Shown piece by piece: positions 33,201-44,731 of a stretch of DNA of 64,000 bases. This DNA comes from Corinectria fuckeliana (lineage: Eukaryota > Ascomycota > Sordariomycetes > Hypocreales > Nectriaceae): contig WPDH01000018.1 in the NCBI GenBank assembly GCA_019137255.1, positions 124,001 to 188,000 on the forward strand. The letters run 5' to 3'. The position numbers and the translations under genes are program-made. The notes under the pieces were generated by a model, which searched no databases, was not told where the DNA came from, and saw only the letters and a list, made by a program, of their open reading frames with translations. Every line of letters starts with the position of its first letter. Position 1 is the stretch's first letter.

Positions 33201-35509
33201 AACTCTTTTGTGTAGTCGTACCGGCCTTATCACGAGCCTGGTTCAGGGCCATGGAAACCTTGTTCTCAAACGTTGCTCGGACATTCATACCGGGAAGGGC
33301 TTCGAGTTCATTCGCAGTGGCTTGTGCGGTCAACCTCGCGACCTCAGCCTTCTCCTCATCGATATGAACTTGGACCTTTTCGATGGTCGCCTTGTCGGGA
33401 ATCGTGTCACCAATACCGATACTGTGACCGGTTTGCAGCAGCCAGTGCGTCACGACTTGCTGCACACCATTGAGGAAAGCCATCGCGCCCTCGGGTCCCA
33501 ATTCATTGTAGCTGACGTGGATGATACCACCAGCAGCCGCGCCAACATTCTTCTTCGTGAGGAGACCCCACATGAGCTGACCCGCCTGGATCAAAAGACC
33601 CTCGTCCTTAAGAGGGTTGTCTTCTTTGCTATCCGGAGCGTTGTGCAGGCTGACTTCCTTGGGGATGACCATGCTAATGATCTGCTTACCAGTCCACCGG
33701 GGTTGCGGCTTCAAAATGGCTGGTTGAGGTATGATGCCATCCCAGTTGGGAACCCACAGCATCTGGTTCATCACTTGCTCCTTCGTCAAGAAAGTGTCTC
33801 GTCGGCAAAGCTTGTATACACCAGCCAGAGAATCCTGGACAATGCCCATCAGAGGGCCGTTCTTCTGGGGTGACACAATGTTCAAGGGCACAAGGCATAG
33901 CTCCTTGACTTCAGCACGCGTCTCTTCGCTTTGAGGGACGTGCAAGTTCATCTCGTCACCATCGAAATCGGCGTTGTATGGAGACGTGACGGACAGGTTC
34001 AGACGGAATGTAGAATAGGGCATAACGCGGACGCGATGGCCCATCATAGACTCCTTGTGGAGTGAAGGCTGACGGTTGAAAATGATATAGTCACCGTCGA
34101 TCAGATGGCGTTCAACCTTCCATCCGTATTCCAGGGAAATCTGAGCCGCACGTCGGTGATGTCGCAGATCGATTCGAGTGCCGTCAGACCGGATAACGTA
34201 CTTGGCTCCCGGGTGCTCGTTGGGTCCGTTCTCGACAAGTTGATGCAGCTTGCCAATGTTGTAGGGCGTCACCGTTTCGGGATATGTCAGGGTCCTCGCA
34301 ATGCTGCGGGGAACACCGACTTCATGCAGAGAAAGGTTGGCATCGCCAGTGATGACAGTACGTGCAGAAAAGTCGACACGCTTTCCCATCAAGTTACCTC
34401 GCAGGCGGCCCTCCTTGCCCTTTAGGCGAGCTCGGATAGCCTTGACGGGGCGTCCGCTCTTTTGCAGAGCACGTGGCTGACCGGCAATATCGTTGTCCAT
34501 GTAGGTTGCCACATGGTATTGCAGCAACTCCTCAAAGTCTCTTGCGATATGCTGAGGAGATCCTTCACGGATGGCCTGCTTAACATTACCGTTGGCACGA
34601 ATAATATCACCAAGCTTGTAGGTCAAATCATCTTCGTTTCGCATGCCTGTGCTGGTACCGTCCATGGAGATACTGGGTCGAACCGGAGGAGGGGGGACCG
34701 GGAGGACGGTCAGGACCATCCATTCGGGGCGGGCGTAATCAGAGTTGAGACCCATGTTGACAAGATCGTCCTCGGAAATCCTTCTAAGAATCTGGTGGGC
34801 CAGTTCAGGGGTGATGGGGGTCGTCTCTCGGCGCTTGACGCCGTCCTCTTGGGGTACATCAAAAGCTGCCTTGAGCTGCAGGGCTGCTTGTCGAACGTTG
34901 GGTTGTACGTTGCCGCAGCCGCCGTGGTTCTCGACGGGAGGGAGCTTCACACCGGGGGCGAATTCCTCCTTGTTCTTGTCGTTTCTGTCCTCATTCTCAC
35001 ACCGATGTTTCTTCTTGCAGACTTCCCAAACGCGGTGGAAGCGAACCTTGGGGTCTCGAGTGTTCACGGCCGCAGCAAATTCGGGATCACTCTGAGAGTA
35101 TCAGGTTAGCATCCAATAGGCCAAAAAAGCTGCATGGAGTGAGTAGACCAACTTTATCGGCCAGCACTTTGCTGCAGTTGTGGCAGACAATCTCCAAAAT
35201 CTTCTTAACCTTCTTAATGAACCCGGGATGGTACACAGGTTTCGCGAGTTCGATGTGACCGAAGTGGCCGGGGCATTCGCCCATCGCTTGGTTGCAGGTC
35301 TTGCATCTAAATTGTCGATCGATCGATCCGAGGAGAGGGTCGTTGAGGCCACCGTCGCGTGGCTTGATCTTGTTCTCCTCCATCGTTTCCGGGTAGAGAA
35401 TATGGCATACACTCATGTTCTTGATCTCCTCGGGGGACATCAAGCCGAACTGGATCTCTTCCACTGTCTTGAGCGGAGCGCTCGAGTGGGTGAAGTAGAG
35501 GTTCGCCAT
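30208..35509 (-). CDS. rpb1: RNA polymerase II largest subunit Rpb1
   Basis: Catalytic subunit of nuclear RNA polymerase II. Two exons, 35153-35509 and 30208-35091, separated by a 61-base intron (GTTGGT donor; gctaacctgatactctcag at the acceptor), give about 1,746 residues. The N-terminus carries the zinc site [17 protein letters not shown], then CHNC and the clamp Cys pairs CKKKHRC and GGCGN. The active-site magnesium loop [10 protein letters not shown] is at about residue 490. The trigger-loop and bridge-helix region includes [20 protein letters not shown] and [20 protein letters not shown]. From about residue 1,500 the C-terminal domain follows. It is made of degenerate heptads, mainly YSPxSPx, with only about three exact YSPTSPS repeats, broken by non-heptad inserts. 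The tail ends [13 protein letters not shown]. The assignment is certain; the very end of the CTD would deserve a check for a further small intron. Confidence 0.98.
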
Positions 35510-36522
35510 GGTTGCGGTTTAGAGATTATGTCGTAAAGAGAAAGGAGCGAAAAGTGAGAATAGAGGGTCAGTACGCGCGCCAGCTGGCAAAGAAGCGCGA
35601 CAAGTCGATGTCAAGAAGAAAAAAGTGCGAAGAAGTCGAATCTCTATCGCGCAAGGTCGCTAATCCGATGGCAAATGCTGTCAAACGTGAATGATCGATG
35701 GCGTTGAACGGCAACGCCTGTCCTGGCCTACGGCCCAGGAGAACCTCAGGCTGGTCTCCCCCGTCGCCTCCACCTCGAAAGTCGCGAAAGATCGAAAGTC
35801 GTGCCGGACTATGTCGTCGGTCGGTCGGGAGTGTGCTGAGAGAAGTTGCGCGCGATGCCCGACGCGCGCGTTGATGATTTGGTGCTGAGAGCAAAGTTTT
35901 GACGTGGATGAGGCGAGAAGGTCGGAGGAAGCCTGAAAGAATCTGGACTTGAGGCGGCTGGCGGACACATAGATGGCGCTAAACCCTTTTCGGAGACTGA
36001 GACCTCCCTTAAGCTACATGATTGTGGCCTCAGGCAGGAAACAGCCAAGTACCGAGAACCTTTTTGGGCACGCTCTCACGTGCTGACTAAAGTGGGTGTC
36101 ACCGAAACTCGGTGCTTGGGAGCATCATTTTGCCTCAATTATTTTGTCTACCCCTCGTGCTCACCACGCGACGCAGGTACCGCTACTCGACAATGTCCGA
36201 CAGGCTGGCTGGGCCGGCTGGATAACATAACACGCCGATGACTCAAACCCTTGTTCCTTGTTCCTCCGACGCAAAGGCCTGCCAATGGAATTCATCTCCG
36301 AAACCTTTGTCCGTGCAGTCATGGCGCACAAAGCAACAACCACGGACCAACCAGATACGCCTTGTCGCATCGCATTGCGACTCCCTTTTCATTCATCATG
36401 CTGAGCGGCCACGTCAGAGCGAGACGTGCCATGCTCCGTACGACGCTAACTAGATGCCGTATCTACCTAGCTAGATACAGCTTAACCTGAACCAGCTCGT
36501 TTTGCTACTATGTACTTCATTA
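35510..36522. other. rpb1 promoter region and 3' flank of swd1
   Basis: About 1 kb between two minus-strand genes. No coding evidence. It contains GC-rich, CpG-containing sequence near 35800-35870 upstream of rpb1, but no motif I can name with confidence. Confidence 0.55.
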
Positions 36523-37979
36523 TTACGTTCCTCGCTTCCTACTTCTGCCTCCCTTGCCCTTCTTCACAGGCACCTTCTCAACCGCTCCATCTAAATCGCC
36601 CTGACCCTCTCCCGGACTCCTACGTCTCATGGTTCCGGTAGAAACAGTAATGAACTCGTCTTCGCTATCGCTTTCGCCTAGATTGAAGAGAATCGGCATC
36701 CGAAAGCCGTCGCCCTCGTCCAGGGTTTTGGATGGATCCAGCGTCAAGACATCGACATCTTCATCCTCCGCATCCAGCCGCCGCCGGTGTATCTCCTCTT
36801 GCGCATAGATATCGAACTCATCCTCCTGCTCGATGTACTCGACATTCTCCTCCACCTCCGCAAAGTCTGGCGCCAGCGCCGACCACTTTTGCGGGCTTAT
36901 GACAGACCATATGTATATGCGTCCGGTCTCCAGGCCGCATGCAGCCAAGAGCGCGCGAGCTGGATGCCACTCTATCACCCCTTGCTCTTCTTTGGGATCT
37001 TTGAGCATGCAGACAAGACTGCCATGGTTGCGCTCCCAGACATACAGCTCATGGTTGTTATACGTTGAGGCCGCTACATACTCTCCGGTTGCGCTGAATG
37101 TGACGTGGTTCCAGGACAGCTTGTTCACGACGTCCTGGAATTTGTGCTCTAGCGGTAATTGTAGCGTGTCCAGGTCGAGATCCTCGGTCGATAGGTTTGG
37201 TATTCGAAATGTTCGAATAATGCGGTCTTGCGAGTTCACCAGCAACTCCCGACCCGACACCGTAGTTCGCATCGTAGTGATGACTCCTGAGCATATCTTT
37301 TCAGAGTAGATGATCTCGTAGGACTTGGCATCGATGATGTTGAGCCTCCCCTTGTTTGTTCCAGCGAGGATATGGTCTCCCGTGGCACTCCAGATGACGG
37401 ATGTTGTCATCTGTTTGGCATCTTCCTTTGCCTGTTTTTCCTTCAATGCTCCGTCGGCGTCGGTATTTAATCGTTTCGGTGCGGAAGGGAGTATGTGCTT
37501 CACATCTACCGGGTCGGACATGTCGACAACGACGGGCTGTTCCTCGAAGATTGCGGCGACGAATTGAAGACTGTTGCGCATTAGCACTCGTATGTCTCAC
37601 AAGTATCCAAGCCAACCCACTGGTTCCATGGATGAAGCTCTGCCATGTATGCCGGGGCGCGGAAGCGCACCTCGCGCAGCCTCTTGCCGTCTTGGAGATC
37701 CCAGAGAATGGCTTTCCAGCCCTGGCAAGTCGAAAGCAAGTACCGACCGCACCTTGACCAGCTCAGGAAAGTGATGCTCTTACTATGACCCCTCAGCTTC
37801 CTCGCGACGCCCATAGTCTCGAGATCCCAAACCACGACCGTGCCATCAACGCGACCGGAGGCAAGGTAGTCGCCCATGCGATTGAAGCGAAGCATGGTCG
37901 CATGCCCCGATCGGATCGTGTTGGTGATGTTCTCCGGATAATCCTGGAGCAGGTAGTCGTCCGACAGCAGGAGATTCAT
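36523..37979 (-). CDS. swd1: COMPASS subunit Swd1 (RbBP5 homologue)
   Basis: WD40 subunit of the Set1/COMPASS histone H3 lysine-4 methyltransferase, acting in the nucleus. Two exons (37621-37979 and 36523-37570) joined over a 50-base intron (GTGGGT; gtgctaatgcgcaacag) give 468 residues. The start MNLLLSDDYLLQDYPENI is chosen because the family begins at this position; in-frame codons further upstream look non-coding. WD repeats include YLASGRVDGTVVVWDLETM and GRYLLSTCQGWKAILWDLQDG. The junction reads HPWNHLQFVAAIFEEQPVVV, a diagnostic Swd1/RbBP5 segment. The later repeats end near residue 330 (ACGLETGRIYIWSV). The tail is acidic (AEVEENVEYIEQEDEFDIY) and then basic (KKGKGGRSRKRGT). It is transcribed divergently from thg1. 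Confidence 0.95.
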
Positions 37980-38344
37980 GGTGACGCGGCGCTCTGCGCT
38001 GATGTCGAATGCTAGCAGTTTGGTGTGTTGCGTTCCATGGATGATCGGCCGCAGCCGCGTTGAAGGTGGGCGTTCTATCTGCAAGGCTGAACTCCGCCAA
38101 GATGGCTGGCCCACGCGATCTACTAGACCTACTTAGGCCCTGAGTGGATGGATGCCTTAGGTACTTAGGTACCCGACTAACCAGACGTTAGCTGGTCCAA
38201 GCGCTGCTCCCGTTCTTGCCCAGGCGTTTCCACTAACAATTCTCATATCACAGAGCCCCTCCAAACGTCTCAAATACAGTGACACAAACCTCCCCGCTCA
38301 ACCTCGCTTTCCTCCATTAGACTATTGCTTCGAGATTCGCAAGC
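37980..38344. promoter_or_regulatory. shared divergent promoter swd1/thg1
   Basis: 365 bases separate the two start codons. The centre contains ccttaggtacttaggtacc, a TACCTAGGTA-like palindromic element; nothing else stands out. Shared regulation is inferred from the head-to-head layout. Confidence 0.45.
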
Positions 38345-39579
38345 ATGGCAAACTCCAAGTGAGTATACTACCTGTACATCTCACCTCTCGTCGGGCAACC
38401 ACCTAATATCTTCCAAGATTCGAGTATGTCCGTAACTTCGAGACCCCGGATCCTCTGCTGCCCAATACTTGGGTGGTGGTCCGAGTAGACGGACGAGCCT
38501 TCACGAAGTAACATGCCCCCCAGCCTCCACATCTCTACTAAGAACCGTTTATTCTGACAGTGAGAAGGATGTGCGCCAAGTACAATTTCGAGAAGCCAAA
38601 TGACCGTCGGGCCTTGGATCTCATGAACACGGCAGCCAAAGCCGTCGTGTCTGATCTGCCAGACATCACCCTTGCCTATGGCGTGAGCGACGAATTTAGG
38701 TAATGGCCCTGCTACTATCCGTCAGCCTGTAGTTCTAATCATTTTTAGCTTCGTTTTCCACAAGTCTTGTAACCTATTCGAGAGGAGAGCCAGGTGAGAT
38801 GTCTCCTGCCAGGCCTATTGAGTTGCCAACGACTAACATCCCGACAGCAAGCTTGTTAGCACCGTTGTTTCTACCTTCACGTGCCACTATGTCTATTCGT
38901 GGTCGTCTCATTTTCCCGACACTCCTCTATCATCTCCTCTTCCAACCTTTGATGGTCGAGCAGTCTGTTACCCCAGCGTCCAAAACCTGCGCGACTACTT
39001 GAGCTGGCGACAAGTGGACTGTAAGCCTTCAACACACCCTCACTCATGGCATCCATGCTGACCACAAAGGCCACATCAACAACCTTTACAACACGACATT
39101 CTGGACTCTAATTCAACTTGGCGGGCTCGACAACAAGGAAGCTGAGAAGGCTCTGGCGGTGAGTGCCTCGGGTGTCCCATGCGCAATCAAGCTGATGGTT
39201 AGGGGTAGGGGACTCTAGCTGCCGACAAGAACGAGATCCTTTTCTCGCGGTTCTCTATGAACTACAACAACGAGCCGGAAATTTTCAGGAAAGGAAGCGT
39301 CGTGTTCCGCGATGTATGCGTATCCCTCCTTTGGTACAAAATTGTGCTAATCATTACCAGTACGAGCTCGTGGATCCTGAGAGTAACAATATTGCGCAAA
39401 CCATCGACTCGATGGCGGAGCCAATTACGCAATCAAAGACTCAAACAGAAACCGACAAAAAGCGTAGAGCCAAGGCACGGATTCTTGTGGAGCACTTGGA
39501 CATCATCAAGGATGACTTCTGGAACCGGAGACCGTGGATTCTATCCAACAAGCCTGGCAAGATCCCAAAAGAAACGTAA
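38345..39579 (+). CDS. thg1: tRNA(His) guanylyltransferase Thg1
   Basis: Adds the essential G(-1) to the 5' end of tRNA(His) by 3'-5' polymerisation. Eight exons: 38345-38358, 38418-38507, 38568-38699, 38749-38793, 38848-39020, 39070-39158, 39209-39313 and 39361-39579. They encode 288 residues. The first coding exon is only 14 bases (MANSK). With the exon-3 acceptor set at gaag|g, the metal-binding residues fall at D29 (VVRVDGRAF) and D76/E77 (YGVSDEFSF), the same numbers as in human THG1L. This supports that choice over the nearby acag and tgag. The family motif [11 protein letters not shown] is intact, with its first codon split by an intron, and [13 protein letters not shown] follows. The C-terminus ends [10 protein letters not shown]. 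The 3' end lies 103 bases from the convergent tma23. Confidence 0.96.
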
Positions 39580-39682
39580 ATATCCATCTTATGGGGGGTA
39601 TCATTCGGAAAATATGGACCCAAACGCCTTAAAGGTGCCTTCGCTATGCAGATGTCGCTTGCTATTCCTTGTGGTTATCCCA

Positions 39683-40312
39683 TCATTTGTCTGACTCTTT
39701 CTGTTTTTGCCTTCGTTTTTCTTCCTTCCTCGCTCGCCTTCGGCGCTTCTCGTCGTCTGCGCCGCTCGATTCGGTTGATGACTTCTTTGATTTCCTCCGC
39801 TCCCGCCGGGCGACCTTCTCACGGGCTCGCTCTTCTTTCCGCTTTCGCTTTGCGTCCTTCCTTGCTCTGCGCTCTTCTTTGGTTTCTCTTCGAGGCTTGG
39901 ACGCGGAGGTCTTCGAGCGTACTTGATCGGCACTGTCGTCTTCGGAGGACTCAGTGCTTGAAGGGTCCTTTATTTCCAATCTGCTCATTGTGCCGTCGAG
40001 AAAGCCGCCTCGTACAAACGACGTGTAGACAGAGTATTTCCCTAGGTTTCTGTCGATGGTGTTCAACTTCCCCGTGGTGACTGTCTGCACCACCTTGCCT
40101 TTCTTGGACGTGTCGAGCCCCTTCAACTGTTCATCGAATGCGTTCATCCACCATTGGTCACTTGTGAAGTGTTGTTTCTGGCCCAGTCCTTTAGTGTTGT
40201 CCTTGCGCGACAGCAGCAAGGGCTTCGCGAGGCCAATCGAGTCGTCGGTCATGTGCAGCGAATGGCCAGTTCCCCGCCAACCCTGGGCGGAGAGGAGGGC
40301 GTGGGCGTCCAT
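39683..40312 (-). CDS. tma23: Tma23-like nucleolar G-patch protein
   Basis: Single-exon gene of 209 residues, convergent with thg1. The N-terminus [19 protein letters not shown] and [20 protein letters not shown] make up the Tma23-type G-patch. It is followed by [20 protein letters not shown], conserved in this family. The C-terminal third is a highly basic, Ser-rich tail (repeated RRxRKEEKRR-like blocks with acidic SSTESSEDD inserts) typical of nucleolar ribosome-biogenesis factors. In yeast, Tma23 is nucleolar and ribosome-associated; the role here is inferred by homology. Confidence 0.85.
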   Translation of the reverse strand: MDAHALLSAQGWRGTGHSLHMTDDSIGLAKPLLLSRKDNTKGLGQKQHFTSDQWWMNAFDEQLKGLDTSKKGKVVQTVTTGKLNTIDRNLGKYSVYTSFVRGGFLDGTMSRLEIKDPSSTESSEDDSADQVRSKTSASKPRRETKEERRARKDAKRKRKEERAREKVARRERRKSKKSSTESSGADDEKRRRRARKEEKRRQKQKESDK

Positions 40313-41490
40313 TTGAATGCGTGGCAGATTTTGAGGGGTTTTGAGGAGTGCCCGGTAGTCGGAGGTCTTTAGGAATAATGCGAAACGAATGAGTAGAAAA
40401 TTGAAGCACGAAAGTTGGAGAGCATCGTGTCGACGCTATCCAAATCCCGATGGGTTTTTTAAGCGGGGCCGGGTCTTATCGCCACATTTTCTTATCGATG
40501 TTACCCTAGAGCCTCTTGACTTCCTAATTACAACTACGAATTTGGCACAAGCATTTCTACTCCATGGATATAATATACAAGCCTAGAGGGTAAATTCAAG
40601 TTTTCGTCTCGTGTTCTTCGTAATCTCTCGATTAGGATAGCTGCATTTCAACGTTTATTCGGTCGATATTGTTGCGAAGATTAGTTAAAGAGGTACCTTC
40701 ATAGGTCAGAGGTGGAGGTCTTCCTGTGAGTGAGTTCCCGTCAACTGAGTAAAATCTCATTCTCAACCGATATCTCCTTGAATCGTGGAGAGATGTGTGT
40801 TTTACGTCAGTGTTGTAAAAGCCCGGCTCCTTCAGAACTGATTCAGACCGTAAACTCGTTCGACTACTCGAGTATTTCCTGAACACGAATGACTGGAGGA
40901 ACTGGACGTTGAACCCCCCGTAAACTCAGGCGAACACAGCACTAGTGCGTTGACTCATAGGTTTAACCTAACGAATTAGTAGACCAAAGGTAAGAAAGAG
41001 GGAGATGCGAGTGTCTATAGATATACGAACGACTTCCGTTCTTATGCTGGTCTTACTTTCGGCACGGGCCAGAGGCCGGGGGCACGTGATGGTGCCTGGG
41101 AGGACCAAGGCTCCCGTAAACGAGACATGATGACGGCGCATCGGACACATCCCAACCACACTTTAGTTTTGGGAAATCTGTCAAGGATCGAGCTGTGGTT
41201 GAGCGTCATATAACTACTGGACGGTGCTCCCAATATTCCAAGCACTGAGCTTTAGGAATCCATACGCCGTACGAGGCAAGTGGCCGGAAAAGTCCCCGTC
41301 ATCCGTCATAGCGGGCGGAATGACGTGGGGCGTCCTACCACTCCCCCATCATGAGCTCTGTTGCTAACGATCTCATGACAACCTAGGTACCGGAACTAGC
41401 CAATAGCGGATTCCCGATATTCTCTTTCTGGCAACACCAGACGGCCGAATATCTGGTGCATTCTGGCTCTGAGAGATCCATCACTCCAAT
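40313..41490. other. divergent promoter region tma23 / DUF726 gene
   Basis: About 1.2 kb between head-to-head genes. AT-richer than its surroundings at 40500-40900; no coding frame, repeat pair or named motif found. Confidence 0.55.
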
Positions 41491-43935
41491 ATGGCGCCGC
41501 TCTGTTCCGACCCGCGGCAGATTGTCATCAGCCTGAACCCTGCGCGTCGCAAGGCGCTCTACAAGCTCGTCCATGAGATCACTGCCTACATGATCGCTCA
41601 GCTGGAGACCCCTGAAGACCAGCTTGGGCCTGTGGCTCCGGAAACCCCTCGCGATGAAGGCGAGGGCCCCAAGACCAATGACGACGAATACCAGAAGAAG
41701 CGCGAGCAGCAATATCGAAGCAACGCGTCTGGGCAGGCGCAGCGGATCCAGAAGGCCGCTATGAAGCACATGGCCGATTGGAAGCATGAGCTCATGAACA
41801 AGCTGGCGGAGATCGCTCGCGTGCCCGACGATGCCAAAATACAGGGCGAGAGACATAAGCGCCAAGAGGCCTTGGAGAAGCTCAAGTTGGACACTCCCCA
41901 GGAGGGCGAGAATCTCATTAGCTTCGGCGAAGTCAAGATCGACAAATCCGAAGACGTTGCCTCGCTCCAAGCCTTGTATCATCCGATCCCGACGAGATTG
42001 ACGACTATCCCGCAAGAAGACAGGAAGGAGGCGATCGTTTGCATTCTCCTTCTTCTTCTTTCAACCGGCAAGTATTCTGCCTATTCTCGAACCCTGGCGC
42101 TTTATCTTGCCTCTTCCTTAGAGATCCCTCAGTCATTCGTCATCACAGAGGAGATGGAGATCGCAAAGTCTCTCATCGAGTCTGCTTCGGCAAACGACGA
42201 AGAGAAAGAGGCCATGTCAGCCGAGGCTGAAGCTGCCAAGCGCCGCCACGACAACAAGTTCAACCGGTTCTGGAAAGTCGGCCTCGCTTCTGTCACAGGC
42301 GCTGTTGTCATCGGTGTTACTGGTGGTCTTGCCGCCCCTCTCGTTGCTGGCGCCATCGGGGGCGTCCTGGGAGGCGTCGGATTGGGAGGGGTGGCTAGTT
42401 TCCTCGGTATATTCTGGATGAATGGAGCCCTCGTTGGGGCTCTTTTCGGCGCATATGGAGCCAAGATGACTGTGTGTGAGGTTCAATCCGCCTGAGCGGA
42501 ACCATACTGACTCAATCCACAGGGCGAGATGATGGACGAGTACGCCAAAGAAGTAGAAGACTTCCGCTTCATCCCTCTTAAAGAGGAATGGGGGCAAAAG
42601 CTCCAGGGTGAAGATACCAAAGCGCAGCAAGAACACCGCCTTCGTGTAACCATCGGGATCAACGGCTGGCTGAACACCGAAGACGATGTCACAAAACCCT
42701 GGCGCGTTATGGGTGATGACGCCGAGGTCTTTGCCCTCCGCTACGAGTTGAAGTCTCTCCTCGCCCTTGGAAGCGCACTGCAATCTCTCGTCGAGTCGTT
42801 TGCTTGGAACACGATCAAGCTCGAGGTCCTCAAGCGCACCGTCCTGGCCACTCTGCTCGCAGCTCTCTGGCCCGTCCAGGTGCTCGCCGCGGCATCTAAT
42901 GTCGACAACCCCTTCAACCGCGCGCACAACCGTTCCCAAAAGGCTGGCAGACTTCTCGCCGATGCTCTTATCAACAAGGTCCAGGGCGAGCGCCCCGTCA
43001 CTCTCGTGGGCTATTCCCTCGGTGCCACTGCCATCCACGCCTGTCTGCAGTCGCTCGCTGAGCGACATGCCTTTGGCCTCGTCGACAGCGTCGTCATTAT
43101 CGGCGCGCCTGCCCCTTCAGCTCCCGCCCACTGGCGCACACTAAGAACGGTTGTCTCTGGCAAGATCTTCAACGTCTACTCCGAGAACGACATGATCCTT
43201 GGGTTTCTGTACCGCGCCCACAGTCTTGCTTATGGCGTTGCTGGGCTGCAGGCCGTCAAGAACGTCGAGGGCGTGGAGAACTTGGACCTGAGCGAATCTG
43301 TTAGCGGCCACTTGCGGTACCCCGGTTTGATAGGCGAGATCTTGCGCAAGTGCGCATTCGTAGGGACCAAGGCCGGCACCGAGATCGAGAAGGACGACGA
43401 GATCAAGATGAAGGAGCATCCAGTCGAGGGGAACCTGATAAATTTCGACGAAAAGCCGTCGAAGGACGCCGTGAAAAGCCCACAGTCTCCCGACCAAGCA
43501 GAGCTGGCGGACGATCTCCGCGGCCTGAACATTTCCCCGCCCGGCCTTGTCTCACCATCGGCACCTCCACCTCAGGAGCAAGAACCCCAGGAGACAGAAC
43601 TGAAGGGCCCGCCGCTCCCTCGACGTCCGACCGGCGAGACTGCAGAACCATGCCCAGCCCTGCCACGACGTCCAACCGCGCCTTCTCATGGCGATGAGCA
43701 GCCGCCTTTGCCTCGTCGTCCTACGCAGATTGAAAAGGAGGAGGAGGAGGTTGCACCTGCGCTTCCAAGGCGCCCAACTGAGCTCCTAGCTGGGGAGAAG
43801 GCGCCGGCAAATCAGATTACCCGCCCCTTGACGCCGGATTCGAATGTGACTGACGATGAAGAATATGGGGGAATCGTCATGGTTGATCATGATAGCAGTG
43901 ATGATGATGATGGCAAGCTGAAGAGACACCAGTAG
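41491..43935 (+). CDS. DUF726 family protein (TMCO4-like, alpha/beta-hydrolase fold)
   Basis: Two exons, 41491-42471 and 42523-43935, give 797 residues. The N-terminal half is mostly charged and helical. Residues about 265-327 form a long glycine/alanine-rich hydrophobic stretch (VTGAVVIGVTGGLAAPLVAG and GVASFLGIFWMNGALVGALF), probably two or more membrane segments. After the intron come VTIGINGWLN and, at about residue 490, VTLVGYSLGATAIHA. The latter carries a G-x-S-x-G-type nucleophile elbow as in DUF726/TMCO4 proteins, with a possible lipase-like fold. DSVVIIGAPAPSAPAHW and the NVYSENDMILGFLYR block follow. The last 170 residues are disordered and carry four LPRRPT repeats (PPLPRRPT or PALPRRPT), a pattern of SH3-domain ligands. 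The acidic tail ends DSSDDDDGKLKRHQ. Enzymatic activity is not shown; membership of the family is clear. Confidence 0.9.
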
Positions 43936-44731
43936 GTCGGTACCTAAACTGAGTGAGTAAACGATTTGACGGCTAGCAACATGCACACAAGGTCCTACCC
44001 TTCTAAGAGGGGTTTGGCTGGAAAACGTTACTATAGGACGTCGCAATGCGTATTGAACCTACGCTGTTGATTCTATTTCTACCGAATAGTGCAAAGGCTC
44101 AACTGCTATGCCTGCTATCGACCACAGTAACTTCTCATTCCACCATATCGAAATGCACCATCCACGTCGCAAGTACAGTAGACATGTCTTGTTTTTGAGT
44201 AACGGCGCTTTTGCAACTACCTAGGCAGACATTCCAAATCCCTCGTATAATGATGGATATATGGGCAATAGTAGCGGTAGGGGTAATGATTCGCGAAAAC
44301 CGCTCGCTCATCCCAGACGAAGGGTAACAGAAGATAGAGAACATGAAAAATATGAAGGGAAAAAGTCAAAAAGCTAGCCTTGATCCGAAAACATGTCCTC
44401 TTTTCGCCCAGGATAAGAAAAAACTCGGCAAGGACCCAGAAAGGAGCTATCAAGGCTCCTCGCTTTTCCCCTCGACATCCCCCCTTCCCCTTTGCTGGAC
44501 TCTCAAGTGCTCGCGTGACTTCTTGCCTCTTCTAGTGGTATCATATGTGTCAAAGGAAGAAAAGAGACGAAATAAAAACAGAAGCGACGGCTTGTATTAG
44601 GTGTGAATGGGCATGGCGAGTTTAAAAAGCGGCGAATTGCGAGATAAAATCCGAAAAAGGAAATCAGGGTCGTTGAATAGCCTCGGCAGTGCGCTTCGAT
44701 AATCAGACTCTGAGACGGGGGTTGTCTTTGC
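43936..44731. other. intergenic between convergent genes
   Basis: 3' regions of the DUF726 gene (+) and the Msb1-domain gene (-). No supported coding sequence. Confidence 0.6.

Noticed and set aside
41383..42015. Minus-strand open frame of 210 codons
   Set aside because: Antisense shadow of the DUF726 gene.
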